A stretch of 13,618 nt of DNA from Nanobdellota archaeon. GTDB taxonomy: Archaea; Nanobdellota; Nanobdellia; Parvarchaeales; Parvarchaeaceae. The stretch spans positions 1-13,618 of the forward strand of contig JAKASS010000019.1 of the NCBI GenBank assembly GCA_021818905.1, in the 5' to 3' direction. The translations under genes and the position numbers were made by a program. Of this stretch, positions 5,769 to 12,291 are shown in pieces. Positions within the stretch are counted from its first letter, which is position 1, and the number at the start of each line of letters is the position of its first letter. Under the pieces are notes generated by a model. It saw only the letters and a list, made by a program, of their open reading frames with translations. It was not told where the DNA came from and did no database searches.

Positions 5769-5847
5769 ATCTAAAATCTCTTAAAACCAGTCGAAAGGAG
5801 ATATCAAACAAAAAATTAATTTTTGCAAACATTTTGAAAGGGGATCT

Positions 5848-5860
5848 TTCCACAGGAAAT
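5848..5860 (+). promoter_or_regulatory. ORB-like box 5
   Basis: TTCCACAGGAAAT, identical to box 3 in the 13-bp core but followed by T-rich DNA without the G-tract (a mini-ORB form). Confidence 0.65.
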
Positions 5861-5888
5861 TTTTCTTGGCCGATTTTTGAGAGCCATG

Positions 5889-5901
5889 TTTCTACTGGAA
5901 A
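5889..5901 (-). promoter_or_regulatory. ORB-like box 6, reverse orientation
   Basis: On the minus strand TTCCAGTAGAAAC, one base from the general archaeal core TTCCAGTGGAAAC, with no G-tract beside it. Weaker than the others in this array. Confidence 0.5.
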
Positions 5902-5975
5902 AAATCTTTAGCTTTTCACCGCTCAGACTATACAATATATTTGTTTGCTACTTTTTTGGAGTTAAATATAGAAAA

Positions 5976-5985
5976 ATTTAAATAC
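5976..5985 (+). promoter_or_regulatory. TATA box for the surface-protein/ATPase operon
   Basis: ATTTAAATAC is centred about 33 bp upstream of ATG 6014. It is the only good TATA-like sequence between the central ORB boxes and the 550-aa gene, so it probably drives the whole operon from within the origin region. Confidence 0.45.
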
Positions 5986-6013
5986 AACCGTCTCCTATTA
6001 CTTAGAATAATTT

Positions 6014-6217
6014 ATGGAAAAAGAAAAAAGCGGAGAAAAATTCTCCACAGGAAATGCAGGACTCGACTTTGAGATGATCGATAATAAAATTTACAGGGAC
6101 GAAATGTTTTTCATCGAAACAGAAACACGTTCCAGAGGAAACGGTGGTGTAGGTGTCATCTCGATTAATTTGTTATCAATATTATTGCTTTCATATAATC
6201 TGGGGTCTTTATGCTGA
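6014..6217 (+). CDS. Possible 67-aa leader ORF of the operon, overlapping the origin
   Basis: Starts at ATG 6014 after a TATA box and ends overlapping the next start by 7 bp (ATGCTGA), as true operon neighbours do. The N-terminal half is polar; residues about 45-64 (GVGVISINLLSILLLSYNLG) are hydrophobic enough for one membrane segment. Against it: two ORB-like boxes (6044, 6130) lie inside, so part of its sequence (FSTGN, SRGNGG) is dictated by the boxes, and it resembles no family I know. It could be a real small membrane protein, a leader peptide for translational coupling, or a chance frame. Confidence 0.38.
   Translation: MEKEKSGEKFSTGNAGLDFEMIDNKIYRDEMFFIETETRSRGNGGVGVISINLLSILLLSYNLGSLC
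6044..6055 (+). promoter_or_regulatory. ORB-like box 7
   Basis: TCCACAGGAAAT preceded by TC, with a GCAGG stretch after it. It is within the possible 67-aa ORF. Confidence 0.6.
6130..6156 (+). promoter_or_regulatory. ORB-like box 8, extended
   Basis: TTCCAGAGGAAAC (6130-6142) followed by GGTGGTGTAGGTGT, the most G-rich tail in the array and close to a full-length ORB. It is within the possible 67-aa ORF. Confidence 0.7.
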
Positions 6218-7863
6218 AAGAATTTAAACTATCGATTTTTGTCAGCATCGCGTTCCTCTTGCTACTGTCGATGGCGGGGACAGCAAAAGCTGAGCAGATA
6301 ACCGGTAACTTCACGGTATCTTCCCACTATACTATGATGTCAAACCTTAACTATTCGGGATGGATAATCATAGAGAACGGAGGCAGCCTTAACCTAAGCA
6401 GCTACGAAGCACAGGCTAAAGGGATAATATTGGAGAATGGCTCTTCGCTTTATGTAATGAAAGCCTCGGGTCTTTTTGGTCTTTCTTATATCTACAATAA
6501 CGGGACTATTTACTATCACAGGAATATCCTCAACGTAACTTTCTTGTCGAATTATGGGAAGATAATCCACCAAAGCTGGCTTCATTTCTACAACAGTCTT
6601 CCTATGTCATATGGAGGTTCTGGGGGCGGCGGAGGCACAAACGGCGATGCCAGCGCCACGGAAGGCCTTAACACTAGGGTAAGTGGCGGTGCGGCGGGCG
6701 ATAACCCGGCAGGCGCCGGTGCAGAAGCTCCTCTTCTTGGGGATCTATCTTCGCCGATATTTAATGAGTCTATTTTGAGCGGGGCTTCGGGAGGCAACTC
6801 TTCATGTGAAGCTGGTTCCGAAGGGGCGTATGGTCTTATAATCAACACCTCTACATTTGAGAATTTTGGCTCTATCTTTAACCAAGGGGGATCTGCCGGG
6901 ACTCCCTGCTATAGTCCGGAGTACAATGGCGGCGGGGGAGGGGCGGGAGGAGGCGGCGTGCTAGAAATAGTGTTTTCTTCCATGTATCTAAACAAAGGAG
7001 TATACAACCTGAGCGGAGGAAGCCTAAACTCATATTATTTTAGCGATCCAGATGCCTTTTACAAAGGATGGGGCGGCGAAGGAGGCGCTGGGCAACTCGT
7101 CATCGTAAGGGTCGCGCATGACCCGGCCAGCGGGCAAAACACGACCGTAGCAAACGCCGCTTCAAACGCCTCGGTTTCGATCCCGATCTCAGCGCTTAGC
7201 TACATAAACAAGACCCTCGTCGACCTGACTTCCGAAATATCAGGTTATCAGGAGGCGATATCGGGTTACCAAGGTGAGATATATGCGCTGAACAAAAGTT
7301 ATCATGACGTCGAAGCTACGCTGTCTGGGGTCAACGACACGCTTTCCGGGTTGGTATCCAAGGACAGCGGTTATCAGGCGGAGATATCCGGCCTCGGCAC
7401 CCGTTACGGCGAGATACAATCGTCACTTTCTGACATTTACGACGAGGAAAGTCTGATCCAGAACCAGACGGCGCTTATCCAAGCCAAGGCCGCGGGCTAT
7501 AATTACACCGCAGGATTTTCTGGGCTGGAAGCGAGTGACAAGGCCATACTTTCCGGGTTGGCGTCTGTCGAAGACCAGGAGTACTGGATCCAGAGTGGAC
7601 CATCGAGCGATTATTACCGGTACACTTCAAACCTTTCGAATGGCACGATCTTTCTTGCAAATATATCGGGGCACGAAGACTACAGCGAAGCGCCTTATCT
7701 GCATGAGGATCTTGCGCCGGTCACGGTCGTAAGCAGCCCAAATTACTCGTTGTTCGGCAGGCAGCAACCGGCAGCAGACCAGCCGAGCATCCTTTCCGAG
7801 ATATATTCCGGGTTCGTGCAGGTCGTCACGTTCATACCCGACATGGTGGCTAGGGACGTTTGA
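6211..7863 (+). CDS. Secreted Gly-rich, coiled-coil surface protein
   Basis: 550 aa. Residues 1-27 are a Sec signal peptide (KEFK, hydrophobic core to about 22, cleavage after AKA). Residues 30-130 are rich in Tyr, Asn and NxS/T sites and short beta strands (IIIENGGSLNL, IILENGSSLYV), suggesting a repetitive beta fold. Gly-rich linkers lie at 135-145 and 240-249. Residues about 330-460 form a heptad-rich region with SGYQ repeats (344, 351, 386) spaced like a coiled coil. There are two Cys (199, 233) and no clear C-terminal membrane anchor or cell-wall signal. Many glycosylation sequons suit an extracytoplasmic archaeal protein. It overlaps the preceding ORF by 7 bp and is followed within 2 bp by the zinc-binding protein gene. 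It may form a surface fibre or adhesin serving the ATPase encoded downstream; family not recognised. Confidence 0.85.
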   Translation: MLKEFKLSIFVSIAFLLLLSMAGTAKAEQITGNFTVSSHYTMMSNLNYSGWIIIENGGSLNLSSYEAQAKGIILENGSSLYVMKASGLFGLSYIYNNGTIYYHRNILNVTFLSNYGKIIHQSWLHFYNSLPMSYGGSGGGGGTNGDASATEGLNTRVSGGAAGDNPAGAGAEAPLLGDLSSPIFNESILSGASGGNSSCEAGSEGAYGLIINTSTFENFGSIFNQGGSAGTPCYSPEYNGGGGGAGGGGVLEIVFSSMYLNKGVYNLSGGSLNSYYFSDPDAFYKGWGGEGGAGQLVIVRVAHDPASGQNTTVANAASNASVSIPISALSYINKTLVDLTSEISGYQEAISGYQGEIYALNKSYHDVEATLSGVNDTLSGLVSKDSGYQAEISGLGTRYGEIQSSLSDIYDEESLIQNQTALIQAKAAGYNYTAGFSGLEASDKAILSGLASVEDQEYWIQSGPSSDYYRYTSNLSNGTIFLANISGHEDYSEAPYLHEDLAPVTVVSSPNYSLFGRQQPAADQPSILSEIYSGFVQVVTFIPDMVARDV

Positions 7864-7865
7864 TC

Positions 7866-8495
7866 ATGGAAGAAGATATCAGCAAGCTGTACGAAGCGCT
7901 GCTTAAGCTGAACAAGAAAGTCTCCGAGCTCGACCAGCGCAACACGGAGATACAGGCAGCGATCTCCTCGATGAGTCCGCCGGCAATCGGAGAGGAGAAA
8001 CCTGTAATAGATCAGGAGACTACTATGCTCGATGCCTATAACATAAGCGGCTATAAGAGCCTGTCTTTGCCGGACGGCGGCTTCGTAAGATTAAAGTCCA
8101 GGTCTCTTTGCGTCAACGGAAGACACGTAGTAGACAGCACCGACAAGATGCTTTTTTGTTCGAAATGCGATGCGATAATCTGCACGGACCACCGCTATGA
8201 CCTTGACGAGACCGTCTGCGCCGGCTGTCTGGAGAAAAGGATAAGCGATTTCGACAGCATGAGCCTATATGTCCTTTTTGCGCTGGAGAACGGCATCTCG
8301 ATAAGGAAGCTCAGGAAGCGGCTGAACATCCCATGGAAAGAAATCGAAGCGGCGCTAGACAAGCTGCAGAAATCAAATTGCATCTTCAGGGACCTGCTCT
8401 TCAGGTACCGGATAAACATATACGGCGAGAGCGCGGTGGACACGGCCAAGCTGATAATGGACTTTTCTTTCCTGGAGCCGCCGGCAAAGGACTGA
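7866..8495 (+). CDS. Coiled-coil / B-box-like zinc / winged-helix-like protein
   Basis: 209 aa from ATG 7866; an in-frame TTG at 7860 overlapping the upstream stop would add two residues and is less likely. Residues 1-35 are a coiled coil. Residues 82-121 hold eight possible zinc ligands: C82, H87, C98-x2-C101, C106-x2-H109, C118-x2-C121, the spacing of a two-zinc cross-brace of the B-box/RING type. Residues about 130-200 are helical (SLYVLFALENGISIRKLRKRL, then IPWKEIEAALDKL) and look like a winged helix for DNA or protein binding. No signal peptide, so cytoplasmic. Gaps of 2 bp on both sides tie it to the surface protein and the ATPase, and it may be the adaptor of that complex. I know no named family with this architecture. 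Confidence 0.8.
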   Translation: MEEDISKLYEALLKLNKKVSELDQRNTEIQAAISSMSPPAIGEEKPVIDQETTMLDAYNISGYKSLSLPDGGFVRLKSRSLCVNGRHVVDSTDKMLFCSKCDAIICTDHRYDLDETVCAGCLEKRISDFDSMSLYVLFALENGISIRKLRKRLNIPWKEIEAALDKLQKSNCIFRDLLFRYRINIYGESAVDTAKLIMDFSFLEPPAKD

Positions 8496-8497
8496 GC

Positions 8498-10168
8498 ATG
8501 GAAACAGCCGACGATCTTCTGGCAGGGGTGATCCAGGCCATCGACAAGTACGGGAAATCTACGGACGTTTCCGGCATCGTGCGTCTTTTGGAGCGATATT
8601 CCAAGACGCCGAGCGACAACGGACGGGCGTTCCTTTTGCGCAGCATGCTGCTGAAGGTAGAAGCGATGCAAAGAAGGTCCCCCATGGCCTGTCCGGTCCA
8701 GGCGCCGGTCCCGGAAAGCATGGCGGACGGCGTGATTGCGGGCAGAGTGGTCCCCGGCGGGGCCGAGTTCAAGCTGTCAAAGACGGACCTGAACAGGAAT
8801 ATTTTGGTGGCGGCTTCCGTCGGTCACGGGAAGACCTCGTTGGTATATAACATACTAAGCAGACTCGGGGACGAAGGCCTCACCTACATGCTTTTTGATC
8901 TCAAGCGGGATTACCGCGCCCTCGCTTACGGCGACGACACTTTTTATTTCGATGAAAAGAACCTGAGGATAAACCCGCTCGAGCCCCCGCCCGGCGTGTC
9001 CAAGACGGAATGGGCAGTCCACTTCGCGGACGCCTTCTCGCATTCGTTCGCCCTTTTGATAGGGAGCAGAGATTTCCTTCTGGAGAAAGTCCTTGAACTC
9101 TATGAGAGCTGGACGGGTCCGGAAACGCCGTCTCTCATGGACCTGCTTTTGCTGCTGGAGACGACTACGGCAAGGAACGAATACCTAAAGGTCGTGAGAG
9201 GCAGGATAAAGGCTTTGGTCTCCTCCACGAAGGCTTTCAGTAGCAGGACCGGCATCTCTCTGCAGGGACTCGACAAAAGCAACGCCATATTCGGGATAGA
9301 CACTTTTGGTTTCGCCGAGCAGGGCTTCATAGTCTCGATAATGCTGTCGTATCTTTTTTACATGAACCTTTCCCAGGCGGAAAAGCGGGGCAAAGTCTAC
9401 AAGATAATCTGCATAGACGATGCTCATACGATACTCGACGTAAGAAAGGAAAAGGATTACGCACTCGGCATACCGCTGCTGCACCAAGTGATATCCAAGA
9501 TGCGCGAACTCGGCGTCGGCTTTATCTTTTCCGACCAACAGGCATCGTCGCTTTTGTCCAGCGTGATACAAAATTCCAACACAAAATTCATAGGACGGAT
9601 AAACCTGGCCGAAGACATCCCAAGGATATTCGGAGACAGGGCCGCGCCGGAAATAGGATCCGCCATCCAGAACCTAAAAGTCGGGGAGTTTTTGGCGCTG
9701 TCTCCGAGCGTCTCGCCTTATTGCGTGATAAAAGCGGATGCGGTGTCCATAGACAAAGACATCGATGCCGGGCTGATAAGCCTTAGGTCGAGGAGACTGG
9801 AAAAGACTTCTCTTCGCAGGGCAAAGACGCCAGCACCGGACGGCGTCGTCGCGCTGAAGAAAAAGATGACCTCCGTCCTGTCTGGAAAAGGTCTTGATTT
9901 CGATGACGACGGCTTCGGCCTCCTTGTAAGACGGGCGGGCGAATGTAAAAAGATCTACATGATATTTATGGCCACGATCGAAGACCTGTTCAGGCTTCTC
10001 GACACCAAATTCGACTTGCTCATAGACGTGGTAGAAGAAGGCACGGACAAGGAGGAGATGATCAAAAGACTGGGCTCCGCAGGGACCCTTAAGCCGTTTT
10101 TCAACCTGGACACCTTAAAGGTATGTTATCCAAGCGATTTTTCTTTGGGTGTCTTGGGTGAATGTTGA
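8498..10168 (+). CDS. HerA/VirB4-like (DUF87-type) P-loop ATPase
   Basis: 556 aa from ATG 8498, 2 bp after the previous stop; the frame is open further upstream, but that part is only antisense-like overlap with the neighbour. Walker A ASVGHGKTS at 106-114, Walker B YKIICIDDAH at 301-310, a polar Gln sensor SDQQASSLL at 345-353, and NTKFIGRI with a candidate arginine finger R367 match the HerA/FtsK/VirB4 translocase class, including the separate N-terminal domain (about 80-100) leading into NRNILVAASVGHGKT. The usual Asp-Glu of Walker B is Asp-Asp (D307, D308). The C-terminal 440-556 is an extra domain. Members are hexameric motors that move DNA or remodel proteins; here the partners are a secreted protein and a zinc protein, so a surface-linked transfer or assembly motor is one possibility. 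Confidence 0.85.
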   Translation: METADDLLAGVIQAIDKYGKSTDVSGIVRLLERYSKTPSDNGRAFLLRSMLLKVEAMQRRSPMACPVQAPVPESMADGVIAGRVVPGGAEFKLSKTDLNRNILVAASVGHGKTSLVYNILSRLGDEGLTYMLFDLKRDYRALAYGDDTFYFDEKNLRINPLEPPPGVSKTEWAVHFADAFSHSFALLIGSRDFLLEKVLELYESWTGPETPSLMDLLLLLETTTARNEYLKVVRGRIKALVSSTKAFSSRTGISLQGLDKSNAIFGIDTFGFAEQGFIVSIMLSYLFYMNLSQAEKRGKVYKIICIDDAHTILDVRKEKDYALGIPLLHQVISKMRELGVGFIFSDQQASSLLSSVIQNSNTKFIGRINLAEDIPRIFGDRAAPEIGSAIQNLKVGEFLALSPSVSPYCVIKADAVSIDKDIDAGLISLRSRRLEKTSLRRAKTPAPDGVVALKKKMTSVLSGKGLDFDDDGFGLLVRRAGECKKIYMIFMATIEDLFRLLDTKFDLLIDVVEEGTDKEEMIKRLGSAGTLKPFFNLDTLKVCYPSDFSLGVLGEC

Positions 10169-10317
10169 TCTGCACGGGCAAGTACCCTATCAAATAAACG
10201 CTTTTGGCAGGATTGGCTGAGCATGGGAACGATGGTGCGGCCACGAATGCGAACAGGTCTCGCCTTAACGTCTCCTTTCTACAATGCGATCAGAAAGAAG
10301 GAAACAATTATAAATTC

Positions 10318-10336
10318 TTTCCTTATTTAAAGGAAA
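10318..10336. repeat. 7-bp hairpin TTTCCTT/AAGGAAA
   Basis: Perfect arms with a 5-nt AT loop, about 150 bp after the ATPase gene. It may be a terminator for the operon or an operator; no T-run follows. Confidence 0.35.
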
Positions 10337-10422
10337 AGCCTAAATAAGTGGTTTCTAGACGAAAAATGCAAATGACCACAGTGGAAACGGTAATATGGCA
10401 TAGCCAGCTTTAAGTAATATTC

Positions 10423-10437
10423 TGCTCTAACAGAGCA
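10423..10437. promoter_or_regulatory. 6-bp inverted repeat before the TATA box
   Basis: TGCTCT-AAC-AGAGCA ends 3 bp before the TATA element of the following gene, covering the TFB-recognition position. It is placed where an operator would block or help transcription. Confidence 0.4.
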
Positions 10438-10440
10438 AAC

Positions 10441-10450
10441 ATTTAAATAA
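10441..10450 (+). promoter_or_regulatory. TATA box for the DUF4143 ATPase
   Basis: ATTTAAATAA centred about 26 bp upstream of ATG 10471, giving a leaderless mRNA. No ribosome binding site is visible before the ATG. Confidence 0.6.
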
Positions 10451-10470
10451 ACTAGGCCCCATAGAAAATC

Positions 10471-11751
10471 ATGGCCTCGATGTCTGACATAAAGTCTGCA
10501 ATAATAGAAAGGGAGCGCGAGATATCGGATATATTCGATAAGGAGAACATAATAAATCGCGAATTGAAGCTAAACAGAAAGGACATCGGGTTCGGTGCCG
10601 CAAATATAATCACGGGACCAAGGAGATCAGGCAAGTCGATTTTCGCTTTTCAGCTATTCAAAGGAGAAAAATTTGGATATGTAAATTTTGAGGACGAAAG
10701 ACTGAAAATAGACGGTCAAGAACTTAATAATGTCTTAGAGGCGATATACTCTATAAAAGGGAAAACCAAAAATCTGGTCTTTGACGAAATCCAAAATGTG
10801 AACGGCTGGGAGCGATTCGTTTCTAGGCTAGCGCCTTCCAACCGCGTCGTCATAACCGGGAGCAATTCTAAATTAATGAGCAAAGAACTAGGAACCTTCC
10901 TTACGGGACGGCACATAGATCATCTACTTATGCCTTTTAGCTTCCGGGAATTGCTTGAATATAAGGGGCTAAGATTCAGCGAAGAAGAATCATACCTGAC
11001 AGAAAAGAAAGCCGTATTAAAAAAAGTCATGGGGGAGTTTTTGATCAAAGGAGGATTTCCGCTCAGTTACGGCAAAGGCAAGCAGTATTTAGTAAATCTT
11101 TATAGCGACATCATAGAAAAAGACATAATCAATAGATATAACATAAAGTACGTCTCAAAGATCAGAGAATTGATTAAATACGCCCTCTCTAACTTTTCTG
11201 GCGAGATAACCTTAAACAAGCTTAAAAATATTTTCAATCTAAAAGGGGACCATACAGTAGATAATTGGTTAAAGTACGCGGAAGACGCATATCTTCTTTT
11301 TAAGCTAGAGAGATTCTCTTTTAAACTTAAGGAAAGATACATCGCACCCAAAAAGATCTATTCTATCGATACCGGCCTTTTGAACGCGATCCTGTCCGAA
11401 TCTGCAGAAAGCAAGGGCAGGCTAATGGAAAACGTCGTCGCTATAGAATTGCGCATACGAAAAAATTATTTCGAGCCCGACTTAGAGTTATACTATTGGA
11501 AGGATCACGTTGGCAACGAAGTAGACTTTGTATTAAGGTCCAAAAACACTGTAAAACGGCTTATTCAGGTGACTTATGCCAGTAGCAATCTAGACCTAAA
11601 GCCGAGAGAAACAAAGGCGTTGCTTAAGTCTGCCAATGAACTAAGATGCAACGACCTTCTCGTCATAACCTGGGATTACGAAGCAGAGGAAAAGGTAAAA
11701 GGAAAGAAGATAAGGTTCGTACCGTTGTGGAAATGGCTCCTGAACCTTTAG
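10471..11751 (+). CDS. AAA_14 / DUF4143 family ATPase
   Basis: 426 aa. N-terminal ATPase: Walker A GPRRSGKS at 49-56, Walker B NLVFDEIQ at 101-108, sensor TGSNSKL at 129-135, followed by the LTGR turn and FSFREL that are typical of AAA_14 proteins. The C-terminal part (about 210-370) matches DUF4143 with a degenerate PD-(D/E)xK-nuclease-like pattern: E326, GNEVDFVL at 348-355 and IQVTY at 365-369. The family is very common in archaea and bacteria, often near mobile or toxin-antitoxin genes; its biochemical role is not settled. Start chosen because the TATA box is 26 bp upstream; MSDIK at codon 4 would be an alternative. It is a single-gene unit and stands between the putative operon and the Fic region. 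Confidence 0.92.
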   Translation: MASMSDIKSAIIEREREISDIFDKENIINRELKLNRKDIGFGAANIITGPRRSGKSIFAFQLFKGEKFGYVNFEDERLKIDGQELNNVLEAIYSIKGKTKNLVFDEIQNVNGWERFVSRLAPSNRVVITGSNSKLMSKELGTFLTGRHIDHLLMPFSFRELLEYKGLRFSEEESYLTEKKAVLKKVMGEFLIKGGFPLSYGKGKQYLVNLYSDIIEKDIINRYNIKYVSKIRELIKYALSNFSGEITLNKLKNIFNLKGDHTVDNWLKYAEDAYLLFKLERFSFKLKERYIAPKKIYSIDTGLLNAILSESAESKGRLMENVVAIELRIRKNYFEPDLELYYWKDHVGNEVDFVLRSKNTVKRLIQVTYASSNLDLKPRETKALLKSANELRCNDLLVITWDYEAEEKVKGKKIRFVPLWKWLLNL

Positions 11752-11752
11752 A

Positions 11753-11890
11753 TTTACCTGAACAAACATGCTTGTAAATGCTTTTCATACTGATTTTGTC
11801 CAGCGGGTCGTTGCTGCCCATATAATCTAAACTGTCAACAAAGGCCGCCCAGTCAAGTTTCCCGCGCCCTTCCAGTAAAGTATCCCCCGA
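11753..11890 (-). pseudogene. Possible 3' gene remnant of unknown family
   Basis: A 46-codon minus-strand stretch between an upstream TAG (11891-11893) and the neighbouring gene reads like protein: LDWAAFVDSLDYMG, then NDPLDKISMKSIYKHV. The residue mix (Trp, Tyr, acidic and basic helix faces) is unlike noise, but no start codon lies before the middle Met and the frame runs on, antisense to the ATPase gene. It may be the C-terminal scrap of a small antitoxin-like protein. No family assigned. Confidence 0.28.
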
Positions 11891-11898
11891 CTATCAAC

Positions 11899-12018
11899 AT
11901 GTTTAGAGACTGGATTTATAGCATGCTAAACGGGCTGTATAAGGGACCAAAGAAAGACTCGCCGCCGTCGATGATAAATCCAGGACTACAAAGCTCGTCT
12001 TATGTCGTGTCTTTTTGA
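11899..12018 (+). CDS. Possible 39-aa ORF
   Basis: ATG 11899 to TGA 12018, beginning MFRDWIYSMLNGLYKGPKKD. The start resembles the amphipathic N-terminus of a larger protein, but no TATA box or ribosome binding site is seen and the rest is Ser/Pro-rich. It could be a truncated gene start. Weak. Confidence 0.18.
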   Translation: MFRDWIYSMLNGLYKGPKKDSPPSMINPGLQSSSYVVSF

Positions 12019-12033
12019 TCAGCTCAAAACGGC

Positions 12034-12174
12034 CTAAGCGAGGTAATGCCGGCACTTGGGGCAAAACATCACGGAATTCTTTGAATTTTTTGTTACATTC
12101 TCTTCGTGATTAGAACAATCGCTGCAATTGCAGAACACCTGCCGCCCCGCGTCATCATTACAATCTTCGCACAT
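12034..12174 (-). CDS. 46-aa Cys-rich zinc-finger-like protein
   Basis: A short minus-strand gene inside the 540-bp gap, 46 codons plus TAG. Metal-binding residues are densely placed: C2-x2-C5, C15-x-C17-x2-C20, H23, C38-x2-C41, H43. Nine candidate ligands allow two zinc sites, one ribbon formed by the first and last CxxC pairs. The last part, MFCPKCRHYLA, looks like the second half of a classic zinc ribbon. Chance preservation of this spacing is very unlikely. A TATA-like GAATAAATAG (12201-12210 region) is about 31 bp upstream of the ATG. It is read away from the Fic gene. Role unknown; a small DNA-, RNA- or protein-binding regulator is plausible. Confidence 0.62.
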   Translation of the reverse strand: MCEDCNDDAGRQVFCNCSDCSNHEENVTKNSKNSVMFCPKCRHYLA

Positions 12175-12260
12175 AACTATAATATCAGACCCGACGCCGA
12201 ATAAATAGGTTTTATACCGTCAATGGATTTCCTACCTCTACATATTTATATAAATAAGAA

Positions 12261-12270
12261 TATTTAAATA
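12261..12270 (+). promoter_or_regulatory. TATA box for the Fic gene
   Basis: TATTTAAATA centred about 26 bp upstream of ATG 12292. It fixes this ATG as the start over nearby ATGs at 12278 and 12288, which lie in other frames. Confidence 0.6.
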
Positions 12271-12291
12271 TATGTAGATGCCAAGAATGAC

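Larger units (their letters stand above)
5618..6156. other. Candidate replication origin (oriC) with ORB-like boxes and AT-rich unwinding region
   Basis: Eight TTCCA-NNGGAAA dyads lie upstream of cdc6: 5618, 5636 (reverse), 5734, 5756, 5848, 5889 (reverse), 6044 and 6130. The core resembles the archaeal ORB dyad TTCCAGTGGAAAC, and three copies carry a G-rich AGGTGT tract on the expected side. The strong reverse box (5636) and the strong forward box (5734) point away from each other across an almost pure AT stretch (about 5650-5730) that contains a 22-bp palindrome, a plausible duplex unwinding element. Adjacency to cdc6 supports the call. Box spacing is irregular, so this is not a CRISPR array. 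The right third overlaps a possible short gene. Confidence 0.85.
10169..10470 (+). other. 302-bp intergenic region with regulatory-looking repeats
   Basis: No convincing gene. The ATPase frame stays open for about 50 codons after its TGA stop (to a TAA near 10330), which is probably chance. The second half holds two hairpins, one isolated ORB-like sequence (CAGTGGAAAC at 10379-10388) and the promoter of the next gene. Confidence 0.6.

Noticed and set aside
5729-5911. 60-aa plus-strand frame with repeated STGN-like peptides
   Set aside because: The repeated peptides are simply translations of the ORB-like boxes; the rest is AT-rich origin DNA without a promoter.
5618-6156. CRISPR array
   Set aside because: Repeats are only 12-21 bp, occur in both orientations and have irregular spacing, which fits origin boxes and not a CRISPR.
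6588-6848. 86-aa minus-strand Pro-rich frame
   Set aside because: It is the antisense of the Gly-rich part of the surface protein.
7860-7865. TTG start two codons upstream for the zinc protein
   Set aside because: ATG 7866 is available 2 bp after the previous stop, matching the spacing of the next gene pair; TTG is possible but less likely.
8333-8497. Upstream extension of the HerA-like ATPase by 55 residues
   Set aside because: It overlaps the preceding gene by about 160 bp and has low-complexity Arg-rich sequence; ATG 8498 sits 2 bp after that gene's stop.
8195-9666. Several minus-strand frames of 60-160 aa
   Set aside because: All are antisense shadows of the zinc-protein and ATPase genes, with no promoter or recognisable motif.
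10169-10330. Read-through extension of the ATPase after its TGA
   Set aside because: About 50 open codons follow in frame, but the peptide shows no domain character and nothing suggests TGA recoding.
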